From Butyrivibrio sp. (GTDB lineage: Bacteria; Bacillota_A; Clostridia; Lachnospirales; Lachnospiraceae): a stretch of 16,230 nucleotides of DNA. The position numbers and the translations under genes are program-made. Of this stretch, positions 1 through 8,085 are shown piece after piece (positions within the stretch are counted from its first letter, which is position 1; each line of letters starts with the position of its first letter). Below the pieces are notes generated by a model. It saw nothing but the letters and a program-made list of their open reading frames with translations, did not search any database and had not been told where the DNA came from. The stretch spans positions 1 to 16,230 of the forward strand of contig NZ_JAILQF010000140.1 in assembly GCF_024699075.1 (NCBI RefSeq), written 5' to 3'.

Positions 1-53
1 ATGTATATAAGGATACTAAAAAGTATTATGAAAAAAGTAAAGGGGAAAAATAA
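1..53 (+). CDS. C-terminal tail of an upstream gene (partial), unidentified
   Basis: Frame 3 is open from the window edge and ends in TAA at 51-53. That stop shares its last A with the ATG of the ABC ATPase (TAATG), which is typical of translational coupling. Only 16 residues are visible; they are rich in lysine and tyrosine and end in KSKGEK. In Firmicutes, YtrB-type ABC genes often follow a GntR-family repressor of the YtrA type, so that is a reasonable guess from context. The visible residues are too few to show it. Confidence 0.45.
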   Translation, partial: VYKDTKKYYEKSKGEK

Positions 54-748
54 TGGCATTATTTGAAACAAGAAATTTGTCCAAGCGTTATGGCAGTAAA
101 TATGCTTTGGACAATGTTAATTTGCAGCTTGAAGCCGGACGTATTGTCGGACTTCTAGGGCCAAATGGCAGTGGCAAGACTACTCTTATAAAGCTTGCTA
201 ATGGGCTTCTTAAACCTTCAGAAGGCGATGTCCTTATAGATGGAGAAGAGCCTTCTCCAAGGACTAAAAGTATAGTTTCTTATCTTTCTGATAAGGATTT
301 TCTTCCCGATTGGATGAAAGTAGAAGATATCATTAATTTCTATATCGATTTCTTCCAGGATTTTGATGCTCAAAGAGCTAGTGATATGCTTACAAGTCTC
401 AATATAGATTCAAAGATGAAAATGGGGAAAATGTCTAAAGGTACCAAAGAAAAGGTAAGACTTATTCTTACTATGGCCAGAAGAGCAAAGATTTATTTTC
501 TCGATGAGCCTATAGCTGGAGTTGACCCTGCAGCCAGAGACTATATTTTACGAACGATTATTTCTAATTATGATCCTAATGCACTTGTTATAATATCAAC
601 ACATCTTATATCTGATGTTGAGAATGTACTTAATGAAGCAATATTCTTAAGAGAAGGTCATGTGATACTTCACCATAATGTTCAGGCCTTGGTACAGGAG
701 AAAGGTAAGAGTCTAGACAGTTATTTCAGGGAGGTGTTCGCATGTTAG
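53..748 (+). CDS. ABC transporter ATP-binding protein (YtrB/BcrA type)
   Basis: This is the 231-aa cytoplasmic ATPase that powers an ABC exporter. The nucleotide-binding fold is complete: Walker A GPNGSGKT at residues 36-43, a variant signature MSKGTKEK at 127-134, Walker B IYFLDEP at 147-153 and the switch histidine at 184 (STHL). The region where a Q-loop glutamine is expected reads YLSDKDFLPDW, with no Gln, as is seen in the YtrB-like branch. The length is short and typical of stand-alone ATPases. The start overlaps the stop of the upstream gene and follows an AGGGG box. The 3' end overlaps the membrane partner by 7 bases, so the two form one transporter. Substrate is unknown; relatives move antibiotics, lantibiotics or unknown envelope compounds. 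Confidence 0.93.
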   Translation: MALFETRNLSKRYGSKYALDNVNLQLEAGRIVGLLGPNGSGKTTLIKLANGLLKPSEGDVLIDGEEPSPRTKSIVSYLSDKDFLPDWMKVEDIINFYIDFFQDFDAQRASDMLTSLNIDSKMKMGKMSKGTKEKVRLILTMARRAKIYFLDEPIAGVDPAARDYILRTIISNYDPNALVIISTHLISDVENVLNEAIFLREGHVILHHNVQALVQEKGKSLDSYFREVFAC

Positions 749-1539
749 GAAAACTTATTAAATATGATCTAAAAGCAATCTTCAGGAATCTTTTGCCTTT
801 GTGTATCGCATTTATAATTGTTGGAATTGTGGCAGGAATTTCATTTCCATATAATATAGAAGATGATAATGCAGTCGGATTCTTATTGTTATGGGGGATC
901 ATGGTCTTTGCTCTTGTTGTAATGACTATAGCTGTAAGTGTTATATCCTTGATAATTGTAGTGATGAGATTTTATAAGAATTTACTGGGCAATGAAGGAT
1001 ATCTTTCATTTACACTTCCTGTTAGTACAGGTTCTCTTCTTGCTTCTAAATGCATTTCAGGATACATTTCATTTTTATTTGCATTTGTTTCAGGAGTGAT
1101 AACTTACGTATCATTTGCAGAAATTCTTGTATTAAAGACAGGTAGTCAGGAAGCTATTAACGATATCAATAATGTATTTATAGAATGGATACAGGATATT
1201 GTCACATCTCCTTTTCAGTATATAACCTTAGATATACTTGTAATGATAACCGGATCTTTTATTTTTTTAACAAGAATATATTTTTCTATTATTCTTGGAA
1301 ATCTGTCCAGTAATCACAAGCTTATTGTGAGCTTTGGCTCATATATTGTCGTATCTGTACTGGAATCAATTATTAAGTATATAGTTAGCGAGGCTATGGA
1401 GAGTTCATATGATCTGTCAAATTTATCTTCCAGTTATGCAAGCACAGAAACATTTACTATAATCATTAATATTATATTTATAGTAGTTTATCTGTTTGGC
1501 ACTTATTACTTTATGAATAATAAACTAAATCTGGAGTGA
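742..1539 (+). CDS. ABC transporter membrane protein, partner of the upstream ATPase
   Basis: This 265-aa protein has about six hydrophobic segments, near residues 12-36, 45-75, 100-130, 160-190, 195-215 and 235-258. It opens with MLGKLIKYDLKAIFRN, the charged amphipathic start common in ABC-2-type permeases that work with YtrB/BcrA ATPases. The hydrophilic stretch at about 130-155 probably lies outside the membrane. The start is preceded by GGGAGG six bases upstream and lies inside the last codons of the ATPase gene, so the pair is translationally coupled. No conserved residue identifies the substrate. A hairpin terminator follows about 35 bases after the stop, making this the last gene of the transcript. 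Confidence 0.85.
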   Translation: MLGKLIKYDLKAIFRNLLPLCIAFIIVGIVAGISFPYNIEDDNAVGFLLLWGIMVFALVVMTIAVSVISLIIVVMRFYKNLLGNEGYLSFTLPVSTGSLLASKCISGYISFLFAFVSGVITYVSFAEILVLKTGSQEAINDINNVFIEWIQDIVTSPFQYITLDILVMITGSFIFLTRIYFSIILGNLSSNHKLIVSFGSYIVVSVLESIIKYIVSEAMESSYDLSNLSSSYASTETFTIIINIIFIVVYLFGTYYFMNNKLNLE

Positions 1540-1573
1540 TCAGATCATTAAGTATAAAACATATGTAACAGCT

Positions 1574-1612
1574 AAAGGGCAGATCCTTATGCAGGAGGGT
1601 CTGCTCTTTTAT
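1574..1612 (+). terminator. Rho-independent terminator of the ABC exporter operon
   Basis: A 13-bp stem pairs 1574-1586 with 1597-1609, with two G-U pairs and a 10-base loop, and runs into CTTTTATT. It lies 34 bases past the permease stop. Confidence 0.85.
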
Positions 1613-1729
1613 TGAATTTATAAAGCAATATAAGACTGTAATGCTTTATTAAGGTGGAAACTGTAGAAAAAAATTTAAATATTTAAAGTAAATTCGTTAA
1701 ATATATCGAGTTATTATTATTTTCTTTCA

Positions 1730-1738
1730 TGGTAAAAT
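1730..1738 (+). promoter_or_regulatory. Possible extended -10 promoter element of the lipoprotein gene
   Basis: The stretch reads TG-G-TAAAAT, an extended -10 box with five of six matches to TATAAT, in an AT-rich gap after a terminator. No good -35 box sits 16-18 bases upstream. The same nine bases occur at 10064-10072 ahead of another gene. The rest of the 1613-1833 gap is AT-rich and shows nothing else recognisable. Confidence 0.35.
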
Positions 1739-1833
1739 AAATTCTTGTTATTTGTATGATTTAGACGTTCATAGGTACAAGTATATAGCTTAATATATGA
1801 ATGATCGGAAATAATAGGGGAGTTTATTAAAAT

Positions 1834-3042
1834 ATGATAAGAAAAAAATTCATAGCTGTGTCTGTGCTTGCTTCATTACTTCTTTGTGGGTGCGGCTCTG
1901 ATGTCAATGATGTTTCAGCATATAGTAGTGAGGGGGATCTGGTACAGTCTTCACAAAGTGCATCTGAAGGAACATTGGAAGAAACAGAACCTGGTGAATC
2001 AGCAACGGACCTTCGAGGATTTACAGAATCCGGAACTGGACCACAGGCTGTGGCAGTTCTTGATGAGAGTATTGAGGCTTCAACCTCTTCTCCTACAACA
2101 TCAGCTTCTACTTTTGATCCAAAAGATTATGTTCTTCCTGAATATACAAACATGGATCCTGAATATGGAACAAGAATCCTTATGTCAGAGGATGGATTTA
2201 AACATGCAGTATCTACCTACTGCAAGATGTTTCTGACTGATTATGCATCACAGGTTACAATTGATAACTACGACGATCCCGTTGGTGATAATATCAGTAT
2301 TCATGCAGTGGTCAATGATACTACTATTTATGGAACTTCAGATAATCCTGCGACTATAGACGTTGATTTTGAAGTGTCCATAAAAACAGGAATGGGCAAA
2401 GTTACAAAACCTGACGGAACCTATGATGTTGATCTTAAAACCTTTTCAACATACGAAGATCTTGGAGTAACAGCTCAGTCTCAGAACACGCTTAATAAGA
2501 ACACTGTCACAAGAGATGGTGACCTTTATAATATTTACAAGAAAAAGGTAGAAGAAAAGTCCTCCAACTATCTGTATGGAATGTATATTTTAGATTTTGA
2601 TAATGATGGTGATAAAGAGGGATTTGCGCTTACTGTGGAGATTCCACAGGGTAATGATCCTACAGAATATCTTGCTACTTGTGAAAGCTTCAAAAATCCT
2701 CACCTTTGGCTTGTGACAGAAAAGGGAGCAACTTATATTGAGCCTTCTTCTGATTATGATATGACCATAGTATATGGTATATCATGCAGCGTATATGGAG
2801 ATGGAACAAGCGTGGTTATGTTATCTGCAATGGAGTCTGATTATAACAGATACAGCTACATTATTGACTTTCATTCCGGTAAGCCTAAATTTATAGGAAA
2901 GCTTTTAAATGCCTACGTTGATTCAACAGGTTTTGTAAGTACCTGCGGGGCACTTAGTATTGGAGGAACCAATTTCAGCTTTCCGGAATCTTATGCTATT
3001 GATAACGGAGAACTTGTCCTTATCAAATCCTATCCGTACTGA
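1834..3042 (+). CDS. Secreted lipoprotein of unknown function
   Basis: This 402-aa protein begins with a lipoprotein signal: basic MIRKK, a hydrophobic run at residues 6-18, then the lipobox LCG before Cys20, so it should be lipid-anchored on the outer face of the membrane. Residues 21-95 are a Ser/Thr/Glu-rich, probably disordered stalk. Residues 96-402 look folded. A DFDNDGDKEG stretch at 254-263 resembles a DxDxDG calcium-binding loop, or a reader-type beta-propeller or hydrolase-associated loop. I do not recognise a named family. The start is chosen because AGGGGAG precedes it and the signal peptide follows directly. It stands alone between two terminators, just ahead of other envelope genes. 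A 122-aa overlapping frame at 1868-2236 is a shadow. Confidence 0.85.
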   Translation: MIRKKFIAVSVLASLLLCGCGSDVNDVSAYSSEGDLVQSSQSASEGTLEETEPGESATDLRGFTESGTGPQAVAVLDESIEASTSSPTTSASTFDPKDYVLPEYTNMDPEYGTRILMSEDGFKHAVSTYCKMFLTDYASQVTIDNYDDPVGDNISIHAVVNDTTIYGTSDNPATIDVDFEVSIKTGMGKVTKPDGTYDVDLKTFSTYEDLGVTAQSQNTLNKNTVTRDGDLYNIYKKKVEEKSSNYLYGMYILDFDNDGDKEGFALTVEIPQGNDPTEYLATCESFKNPHLWLVTEKGATYIEPSSDYDMTIVYGISCSVYGDGTSVVMLSAMESDYNRYSYIIDFHSGKPKFIGKLLNAYVDSTGFVSTCGALSIGGTNFSFPESYAIDNGELVLIKSYPY

Positions 3043-3076
3043 TTCATAAAATGATAATAACAAAAGATAATTATTT

Positions 3077-3161
3077 AAGAGTAACCATTATTTGAAAGTT
3101 GTTTGATGCCTGGCTTTCGGCTGGTATATAAGCGATTTTGCAAATGGTTGCTCTTTTTTCT
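3077..3161 (+). terminator. Terminator-like hairpin with a 53-base loop
   Basis: The sequence at 3077-3089 pairs with 3143-3155 in a 13-bp stem with one G-U pair, followed by CTCTTTTTT. The enclosed segment, 3090-3142, is unusually long for a terminator loop and contains a GC-richer patch around 3108-3125. The most likely role is the end of the lipoprotein transcript. Confidence 0.7.
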
Positions 3162-3279
3162 TTATTAGTTTTTACGTGGGATCCTAAAATTATCAATTTA
3201 TCGATGAATTAGTTCTTCCATGCGTAGTATTATTGTGCTTTAATAATATATGTATGTTTGATCTTATGAGGGGAAAATT

Positions 3280-4620
3280 GTGAAAACATTGAATGGGGGA
3301 ATACTGCAGCGCTTAGTGCTTGCGCTTGTCAGTATGATTGTATTTATTTATTCATTTGAAGGAATCTGGGGAGAGAAAACGTCAGTCCCATACAAGCTTA
3401 CAGCGGCTGCAGGTATAATCTGTATACTTTTTTGCGTATTTTATAAAGGTATGTACAGAAACATTGATACCTGTGTTATCACTGTTTTTATAGCAATTTC
3501 TTATATTTCTACTATATTTAATCTGGGTTTATCCGCAAACTTTCTAACTAACAGATTGTTTTATGCATGGATGATCTTTTTGGGTATATACTTCATTATT
3601 CAGATTGTACCTGATCCAATGAAGATATTTTCATATTACGCCATGGCTTCTACAGTAGGGCTTAGTATACTATGTCTATATATTCTGGCTCATGCAAGTC
3701 GATTCCTTTTATTAGAAAATCCATGGAAGGATATTTTTAAGGGGTGCATTGTTGGAGGAAGACTTTGTGGTATTTCTAATGCTAATAGAATGGGAGTTGC
3801 ATGTGCCAGTCTTGTTATGATCTCAATTTTTGGATTTCTGTGTTCAAGAACAAAAAGCAGATGGCTATATATTATAGGAACTGTGATCGGATGGTTTTGT
3901 CTGGGACTTACCGGTTGCAGAACAGCAATGATAGGAGTTTCAATTATCGCTTTTCTTTATGTCTTTATGCTGATATATAAAAATCCCGGCTTTATAAAAA
4001 CTGACAATATAGTTATAAGAGTGGTTGCTTATATAGCGGTTCTTGCGATAGTCTTTTTTGTAGTCTTAAGATCATTTGTTATTCCTATGTATGTGTACAA
4101 GTTTATGATGTCGATCGCTGCTTTCATTACAGGCTGTGACTATGCGGATGCAAAGATTGCTTCTCTTATAGTCAGAAAGATATCAGATGATGATGGTACC
4201 ATGTCAGATAGAACTCTTATTTGGTCGGCATGCCTTGAACAATGTACTAAAAACTTAAGGCACTTTCTTCTTGGAATATCACCCTTTAGTAATGAAAATA
4301 TACCAAATATATACGAAGGTAGGCATGACCTTAAAACGGTGCATGCTCATAATATGTATCTTGAAATTCTGAGAAGATATGGGTTGTTTGGCTTTATTAC
4401 GTGGATGAGCCTTGTAATAGGCTGGTGCTTTATTGGGATAAAAATATTTTTTTCCAAAAAGGTAAGTATATTAGTTAAATACCTCTGCGCATGTGCGGCG
4501 GGTATTCTTATAATGGGGATCACCGAGGAGGTCCTCTTTTCCAATCATATGTGGTGTTATACGGGTATTCCTTTCTTTTTGATCTGTGGCCTATGTGTCA
4601 GAATAAGGAGAAAAGCATAA
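3280..4620 (+). CDS. O-antigen ligase/polymerase-like polytopic membrane protein (Wzy/WaaL/RfaL superfamily)
   Basis: This 446-aa protein has about eleven membrane segments. In this superfamily such proteins join undecaprenyl-linked sugar repeats to each other or to an acceptor on the outer face of the membrane. Typical features are GISNANRMGVA near residue 165, GLTGCRTAMIGVS near 210-222 (counterpart of the conserved arginine SRTA/GSRGA segment), and a large extracytoplasmic loop at about 270-360 that includes SDRTLIW and ends in HAHNMYLEILRRYGLFG, where the conserved histidine lies. The start codon is GTG, preceded by GAGGGG; the next in-frame ATG would remove part of the first helix. The NlpC/P60 gene begins one base after the stop, so the two are probably cotranscribed. 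In a Gram-positive cell the product would be a capsule, exopolysaccharide or secondary wall polymer; which one is unknown. Confidence 0.82.
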   Translation: MKTLNGGILQRLVLALVSMIVFIYSFEGIWGEKTSVPYKLTAAAGIICILFCVFYKGMYRNIDTCVITVFIAISYISTIFNLGLSANFLTNRLFYAWMIFLGIYFIIQIVPDPMKIFSYYAMASTVGLSILCLYILAHASRFLLLENPWKDIFKGCIVGGRLCGISNANRMGVACASLVMISIFGFLCSRTKSRWLYIIGTVIGWFCLGLTGCRTAMIGVSIIAFLYVFMLIYKNPGFIKTDNIVIRVVAYIAVLAIVFFVVLRSFVIPMYVYKFMMSIAAFITGCDYADAKIASLIVRKISDDDGTMSDRTLIWSACLEQCTKNLRHFLLGISPFSNENIPNIYEGRHDLKTVHAHNMYLEILRRYGLFGFITWMSLVIGWCFIGIKIFFSKKVSILVKYLCACAAGILIMGITEEVLFSNHMWCYTGIPFFLICGLCVRIRRKA

Positions 4621-4621
4621 A

Positions 4622-6016
4622 ATGAAGAGAAAAACTTATATTGCAGTATATAGTGCTATTGCTTTTGCAGTTATTATTGCTACTGTTTTTCAGGTGTATA
4701 GCACCGGTAAAGCAAGTGATAGCATGGATATTACGACGACATTAAAAGAAGAGACCTACGATAAGGATCTGGTTCAGACTATTGAAGGCACTGATACAGA
4801 TATGCTTGTCCCTGAATTCTGGATAAGGGACAGAAAGGATGAGGTGCTCTTTACAAGTGCTGAGATTGAGAATTTTAATAATAACAATCCAGACTATGTT
4901 GAATATTATAGTGAGGAATCTTTAAGGAATTTAAAAATCTTTATGGATGATATGCCGGAGAGTATATCAGGCGAAGATGTAAGAGCGCTTATAGATTCAG
5001 AAGCGCAGGCTGTCATACCTGATGAAGTAACCCCGCAGTATGCGATATGCGTAGAAAGGTCTGTTGCCAAGTCTCTTCCAAGTGATGAATTTGTGTCTGA
5101 TGATCCTGATGAAATATTTTTTAATGACCTTATAAGCGCAGAAGTTATGACATTTACAGGAGTTGTGGTCTTGTGTGAGAGTGCTGATGGCAATTGGGAT
5201 TATATTATAAATGGCTCTTACTGCGGCTGGGTCAAAAAGGAAACACTTGCTATATGTAAAGACAAGGAAGAGTGGCTTAGAATCAGCAATCCTGATAATT
5301 TCCTGGTCGTTACAGGAAGTGAGATAGTAATGGATGAAACGGCAGTTCCGACAAGCTCATCCGGAATGATACTTCCTATGGGAACAAGGATCATACTCCT
5401 TGATGAAGGATCTGCTGATTCGGATGAGACGGTAAATGGAAGAAGTTTAATATGTGCTTATCATGTTGAGATACCTTATAGAGATGCAGATGGGAATGTG
5501 CAGCTTGAAGAGACTTTGGTTCCTGTATCCAAGGATGTTAATGTTGGATATCTGACTATGACATCTGAAAGCGTCATAACTCAGGCATTTAAGTTTTTGG
5601 GCCGCGTATATGGTTATGGAGGAACTCTTTCATCCAATGACTGTTCAGGCTTTATCCGTCAGGTATACAGCTGTTATGGCTTTAGACTTCCAAGAAATGC
5701 CAAAGCGATTGCTGAAAGATCAGATCTTGGCAGCATAGATTGCACTAATATGACTGTTGATAAGAAAAAGAGTATTCTGGCCAAAATGACTCCGGGACTT
5801 CTGTTATATATGGATGGCCATATAATGATGTATCTTGGAACAGAAGAGGGAATGCCCTATGTTATCAGCTCTTGTGCAACCTGCATTGAACCGGGGCATG
5901 AAAAAGAAGATATTGTAGATGCTTACTGCGTATTCGTATCTGGTCTTGATCTTGTAAGGGCAAGTGGCGATACATGGCTTGAAGACATAAGCTATATACT
6001 ATGGAAAGAATATTAA
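4622..6016 (+). CDS. NlpC/P60-family cell-wall peptidase with SH3-like domains
   Basis: This 464-aa protein is membrane-anchored or secreted: basic start MKRK, then a hydrophobic helix at about 8-26. Residues 60-130 resemble the N-terminal domain found ahead of NlpC/P60 modules. Residues about 165-310 contain SH3-like wall-binding segments (NGSYCGWVKKETL around 200-210). Residues 325-450 are the NlpC/P60 fold, with catalytic Cys341 in SNDCSGF and His400 in MDGHIMMYLG. The usual third polar residue is not obvious; the expected position falls in YVISSCA. Family members cleave D-gamma-glutamyl-meso-diaminopimelate bonds in wall peptides. AGGAG precedes the ATG, and the gene is coupled to the ligase-like gene upstream. 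No clear terminator was seen directly after the stop. Confidence 0.9.
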   Translation: MKRKTYIAVYSAIAFAVIIATVFQVYSTGKASDSMDITTTLKEETYDKDLVQTIEGTDTDMLVPEFWIRDRKDEVLFTSAEIENFNNNNPDYVEYYSEESLRNLKIFMDDMPESISGEDVRALIDSEAQAVIPDEVTPQYAICVERSVAKSLPSDEFVSDDPDEIFFNDLISAEVMTFTGVVVLCESADGNWDYIINGSYCGWVKKETLAICKDKEEWLRISNPDNFLVVTGSEIVMDETAVPTSSSGMILPMGTRIILLDEGSADSDETVNGRSLICAYHVEIPYRDADGNVQLEETLVPVSKDVNVGYLTMTSESVITQAFKFLGRVYGYGGTLSSNDCSGFIRQVYSCYGFRLPRNAKAIAERSDLGSIDCTNMTVDKKKSILAKMTPGLLLYMDGHIMMYLGTEEGMPYVISSCATCIEPGHEKEDIVDAYCVFVSGLDLVRASGDTWLEDISYILWKEY

Positions 6017-6128
6017 TGTATATATGAGCCATCCCTTGTGACTTGGTCGCAAAATCGCAAATAATGATATGTTCTTCGCATAAATTAATAAGAATTCGTC
6101 TGAGATTATTTTTACAATATATAAAATG

Positions 6129-6171
6129 ATCAAGATAACCCATCACCTTTAGGTGGTGGGAATATCTTGAT
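6129..6171 (+). repeat. CTTTA-G hairpin repeat, copy A, with extended stem
   Basis: The inner stem pairs 6139-6147 with 6152-6160 (nine pairs, one G-U) around a TTTA loop. The outer stem pairs 6129-6137 with 6163-6171 perfectly. It is one of five hairpins in the window sharing the core ACCCA...CTTTAG...TGGG. No transposase is nearby. The form resembles subterminal hairpins of IS200/IS605-type elements, but that is inference. Confidence 0.7.
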
Positions 6172-6173
6172 TT

Positions 6174-6220
6174 CGGGTGCGGGGTTATAAGCCCCGTACC
6201 CGTAGAACTGCGTCAGCAGT
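6174..6220 (+). other. Two further hairpins in the leader of the GH43 gene
   Basis: 6174-6184 pairs with 6192-6202 in an 11-bp GC-rich stem with one G-U pair. 6207-6211 pairs with 6216-6220 (ACTGC / GCAGT, loop GTCA), followed by GATTTTATAA. With copy A they form three hairpins in a row ending about 25 bases before the GH43 ribosome binding site. They may be a transcribed leader, an attenuator, or the end of a decayed mobile element. Confidence 0.6.
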
Positions 6221-6256
6221 GATTTTATAACGATTCATTCTATTACGGAGGATTGC

Positions 6257-7801
6257 ATGAATAATCTTAATCAGACAATTAATCCATATCTGCCTTCATG
6301 GGAGTATGTTCCTGATGGCGAGCCTTATGTTTTTGGTGACCGAGTTTATGTATATGGTTCTCATGATAAGTTTGGAGGGGACGTATACTGCATGCTGGAC
6401 TATGTGTGCTACTCAGCTCCTGTAAATGATCTTGGTTCATGGCGCTATGAAGGAGTTATCTATCGTAAAGACCAGGATCCTGCTAATGCTGATCTGCAGG
6501 GTAATCTTTATGCTCCGGCAGTAACAGTTGGCCCTGACGGAAGATATTATCTTTACTATGTCCTTAGTTCATGGGGAGTCGTTTCTGTTGCAGTATGCGA
6601 TGAGCCTTCCGGCAAATATGAATTCCTTGGATATGTACATTATAAGGATGGAACATATCTTGGACAAAAAGAGGGTGATGAACCCCAGTTCGATCCGGCT
6701 GTTCTTACAGAAGGCGACAGAACATATCTTTATACAGGATTTTGCGCAGTAGGTGATAAGTCAAGACACGGGGCAATGGGAACAGTACTTGGCCCTGATA
6801 TGCTGACTATTGTTGAGGGGCCTGTATTTGTAGCACCGGGAGAGCCTTATAGTCACGATACATCTTTTGACGGACATGCATTCTTTGAAGGCCCTTCTAT
6901 TCGCAAGAAAGATGGCAAGTACTTCTTTATATATTCAACACAGCTCTACCATGAACTTGGCTATGCAGTTAGCGATGATCCTCTTTCAGGCTTTGAATAT
7001 AAAGGTGTTCTTATAAGTAATGGTGATCTTAACATAGATAGCTACAAGCCCGCAGATAAGCCTATGTTCTACTGTGCCAATAATCATGGAAGTATGGTCA
7101 AGATAGAAAACGACTGGTTTATTTTCTATCATCGTCATACAAATGGTACTAATTTTAGCAGGCAGGAATGTTTTGAAAAGCTTATTGAGAAAAAAGACGG
7201 AACCTTTATGCAGGCTAAAATGACTTCTTGCTGCGGACTTGAGCCACTTGTAAGTAAAGGTACGTATCCAACATATATCGCATGTAATCTCTTTACAGAT
7301 ACAGACTGCACATATATCCCCTGGTCAGGCTGGATGGATGACAGATTCCCTAAGATAACTCAGGACGGCGGCGACAAGGATGGAGGAGCAAGGATTGTAG
7401 AAAGCGATATTTCAGGCAAAGATATTGAAGAGAACAGAGCTTTAGATGATCATGCAGAAGACCTGTCTGATAATCTTCAGATAATAAATACTAAGGATAC
7501 AAGGAATGAGGCTAATTACGGCTACATAGCCAATATGCGTGATAGTGCTACAGCAGGCTTTAAGTATTTTGACTGCAAGGGTGTAAAGAAGATGTCTGTA
7601 TGTACTAAAGGCTATGCAACAGGTGAGCTTGAATTGCGCCTTAAGTGGGATGATAAGGCTATCGGCTCATTTCCTATTGGTTATGCCAATGTATGGCATG
7701 AAACCAAGGCTGATATTGAAATTCCTGATGGAGTTCACGATCTGTTCTTTACTTTTAAAGGAACCGGGTATTTACAGTTTGCTGCATTTTCTTTTATCTG
7801 A
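6257..7801 (+). CDS. GH43 family glycoside hydrolase with C-terminal CBM6-like domain
   Basis: This 514-aa enzyme lacks a signal peptide and should act in the cytoplasm on imported oligosaccharides. GH43 members are inverting five-bladed propeller enzymes, mostly beta-xylosidases and alpha-arabinofuranosidases. The probable catalytic set is visible: base Asp20 in VPDGEP, pKa-modulating Asp146 in QFDPAVL and acid Glu211 in FFEGPSIRKKDGKYFF. The propeller covers about residues 8-330. An acidic linker (about 365-405) leads to a beta-rich C-terminal domain (about 405-514) ending in GTGYLQFAAFSFI, like CBM6 or related sugar-binding domains attached to GH43. The start is preceded by ACGGAGG. The gene is monocistronic, with a three-hairpin leader and a strong terminator. 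Exact substrate cannot be read from the sequence. Confidence 0.92.
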   Translation: MNNLNQTINPYLPSWEYVPDGEPYVFGDRVYVYGSHDKFGGDVYCMLDYVCYSAPVNDLGSWRYEGVIYRKDQDPANADLQGNLYAPAVTVGPDGRYYLYYVLSSWGVVSVAVCDEPSGKYEFLGYVHYKDGTYLGQKEGDEPQFDPAVLTEGDRTYLYTGFCAVGDKSRHGAMGTVLGPDMLTIVEGPVFVAPGEPYSHDTSFDGHAFFEGPSIRKKDGKYFFIYSTQLYHELGYAVSDDPLSGFEYKGVLISNGDLNIDSYKPADKPMFYCANNHGSMVKIENDWFIFYHRHTNGTNFSRQECFEKLIEKKDGTFMQAKMTSCCGLEPLVSKGTYPTYIACNLFTDTDCTYIPWSGWMDDRFPKITQDGGDKDGGARIVESDISGKDIEENRALDDHAEDLSDNLQIINTKDTRNEANYGYIANMRDSATAGFKYFDCKGVKKMSVCTKGYATGELELRLKWDDKAIGSFPIGYANVWHETKADIEIPDGVHDLFFTFKGTGYLQFAAFSFI

Positions 7802-7816
7802 TAATGAAAATGATTG

Positions 7817-7848
7817 GCTGCTTGCTGATATGGCAAGCAGCTTTTGTT
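7817..7848 (+). terminator. Rho-independent terminator of the GH43 gene
   Basis: A perfect 9-bp stem pairs 7817-7825 with 7833-7841 around a 7-base loop and is followed by TTTTGTTT, 15 bases after the GH43 stop. Confidence 0.9.
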
Positions 7849-7980
7849 TGCGCAAAATGGACGCACTCTAATGAAAAAATGTCATTTGTCTCATAAAACT
7901 GTCGTTTCGTCGGATAAGTAAGCATAAAAATATAAAATGAAGTATAATCTTAAATGTTGTTTGTAATAATGTAACAGGAA

Positions 7981-8007
7981 AACCCATTATCTTTAGATGA
8001 TATGGGA
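7981..8007 (+). repeat. CTTTA-G hairpin repeat, copy B
   Basis: AACCCATTATC, TTTA loop, GATGATATGGG. Six pairs next to the loop and three at the base are separated by a 2-base bulge on the right arm. It lies about 80 bases upstream of the DUF3592-like gene and in the same orientation as it. Confidence 0.6.
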
Positions 8008-8085
8008 GATTATATGATAGTTATAAATCTGATCATAGAAATCATTTTGTGATTATTAATAAGGACTTTATGAGGTAAGTATAAA

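Noticed and set aside
1868..2236. 122-aa frame overlapping the lipoprotein
   Set aside because: It is another frame of a gene with clear signal peptide and ribosome binding site; no own ribosome binding site and an implausible composition.
7943..7948. TATAAT box upstream of the DUF3592-like gene
   Set aside because: A perfect -10 match, but no -35 or TG extension and the region is so AT-rich that such matches are expected by chance.
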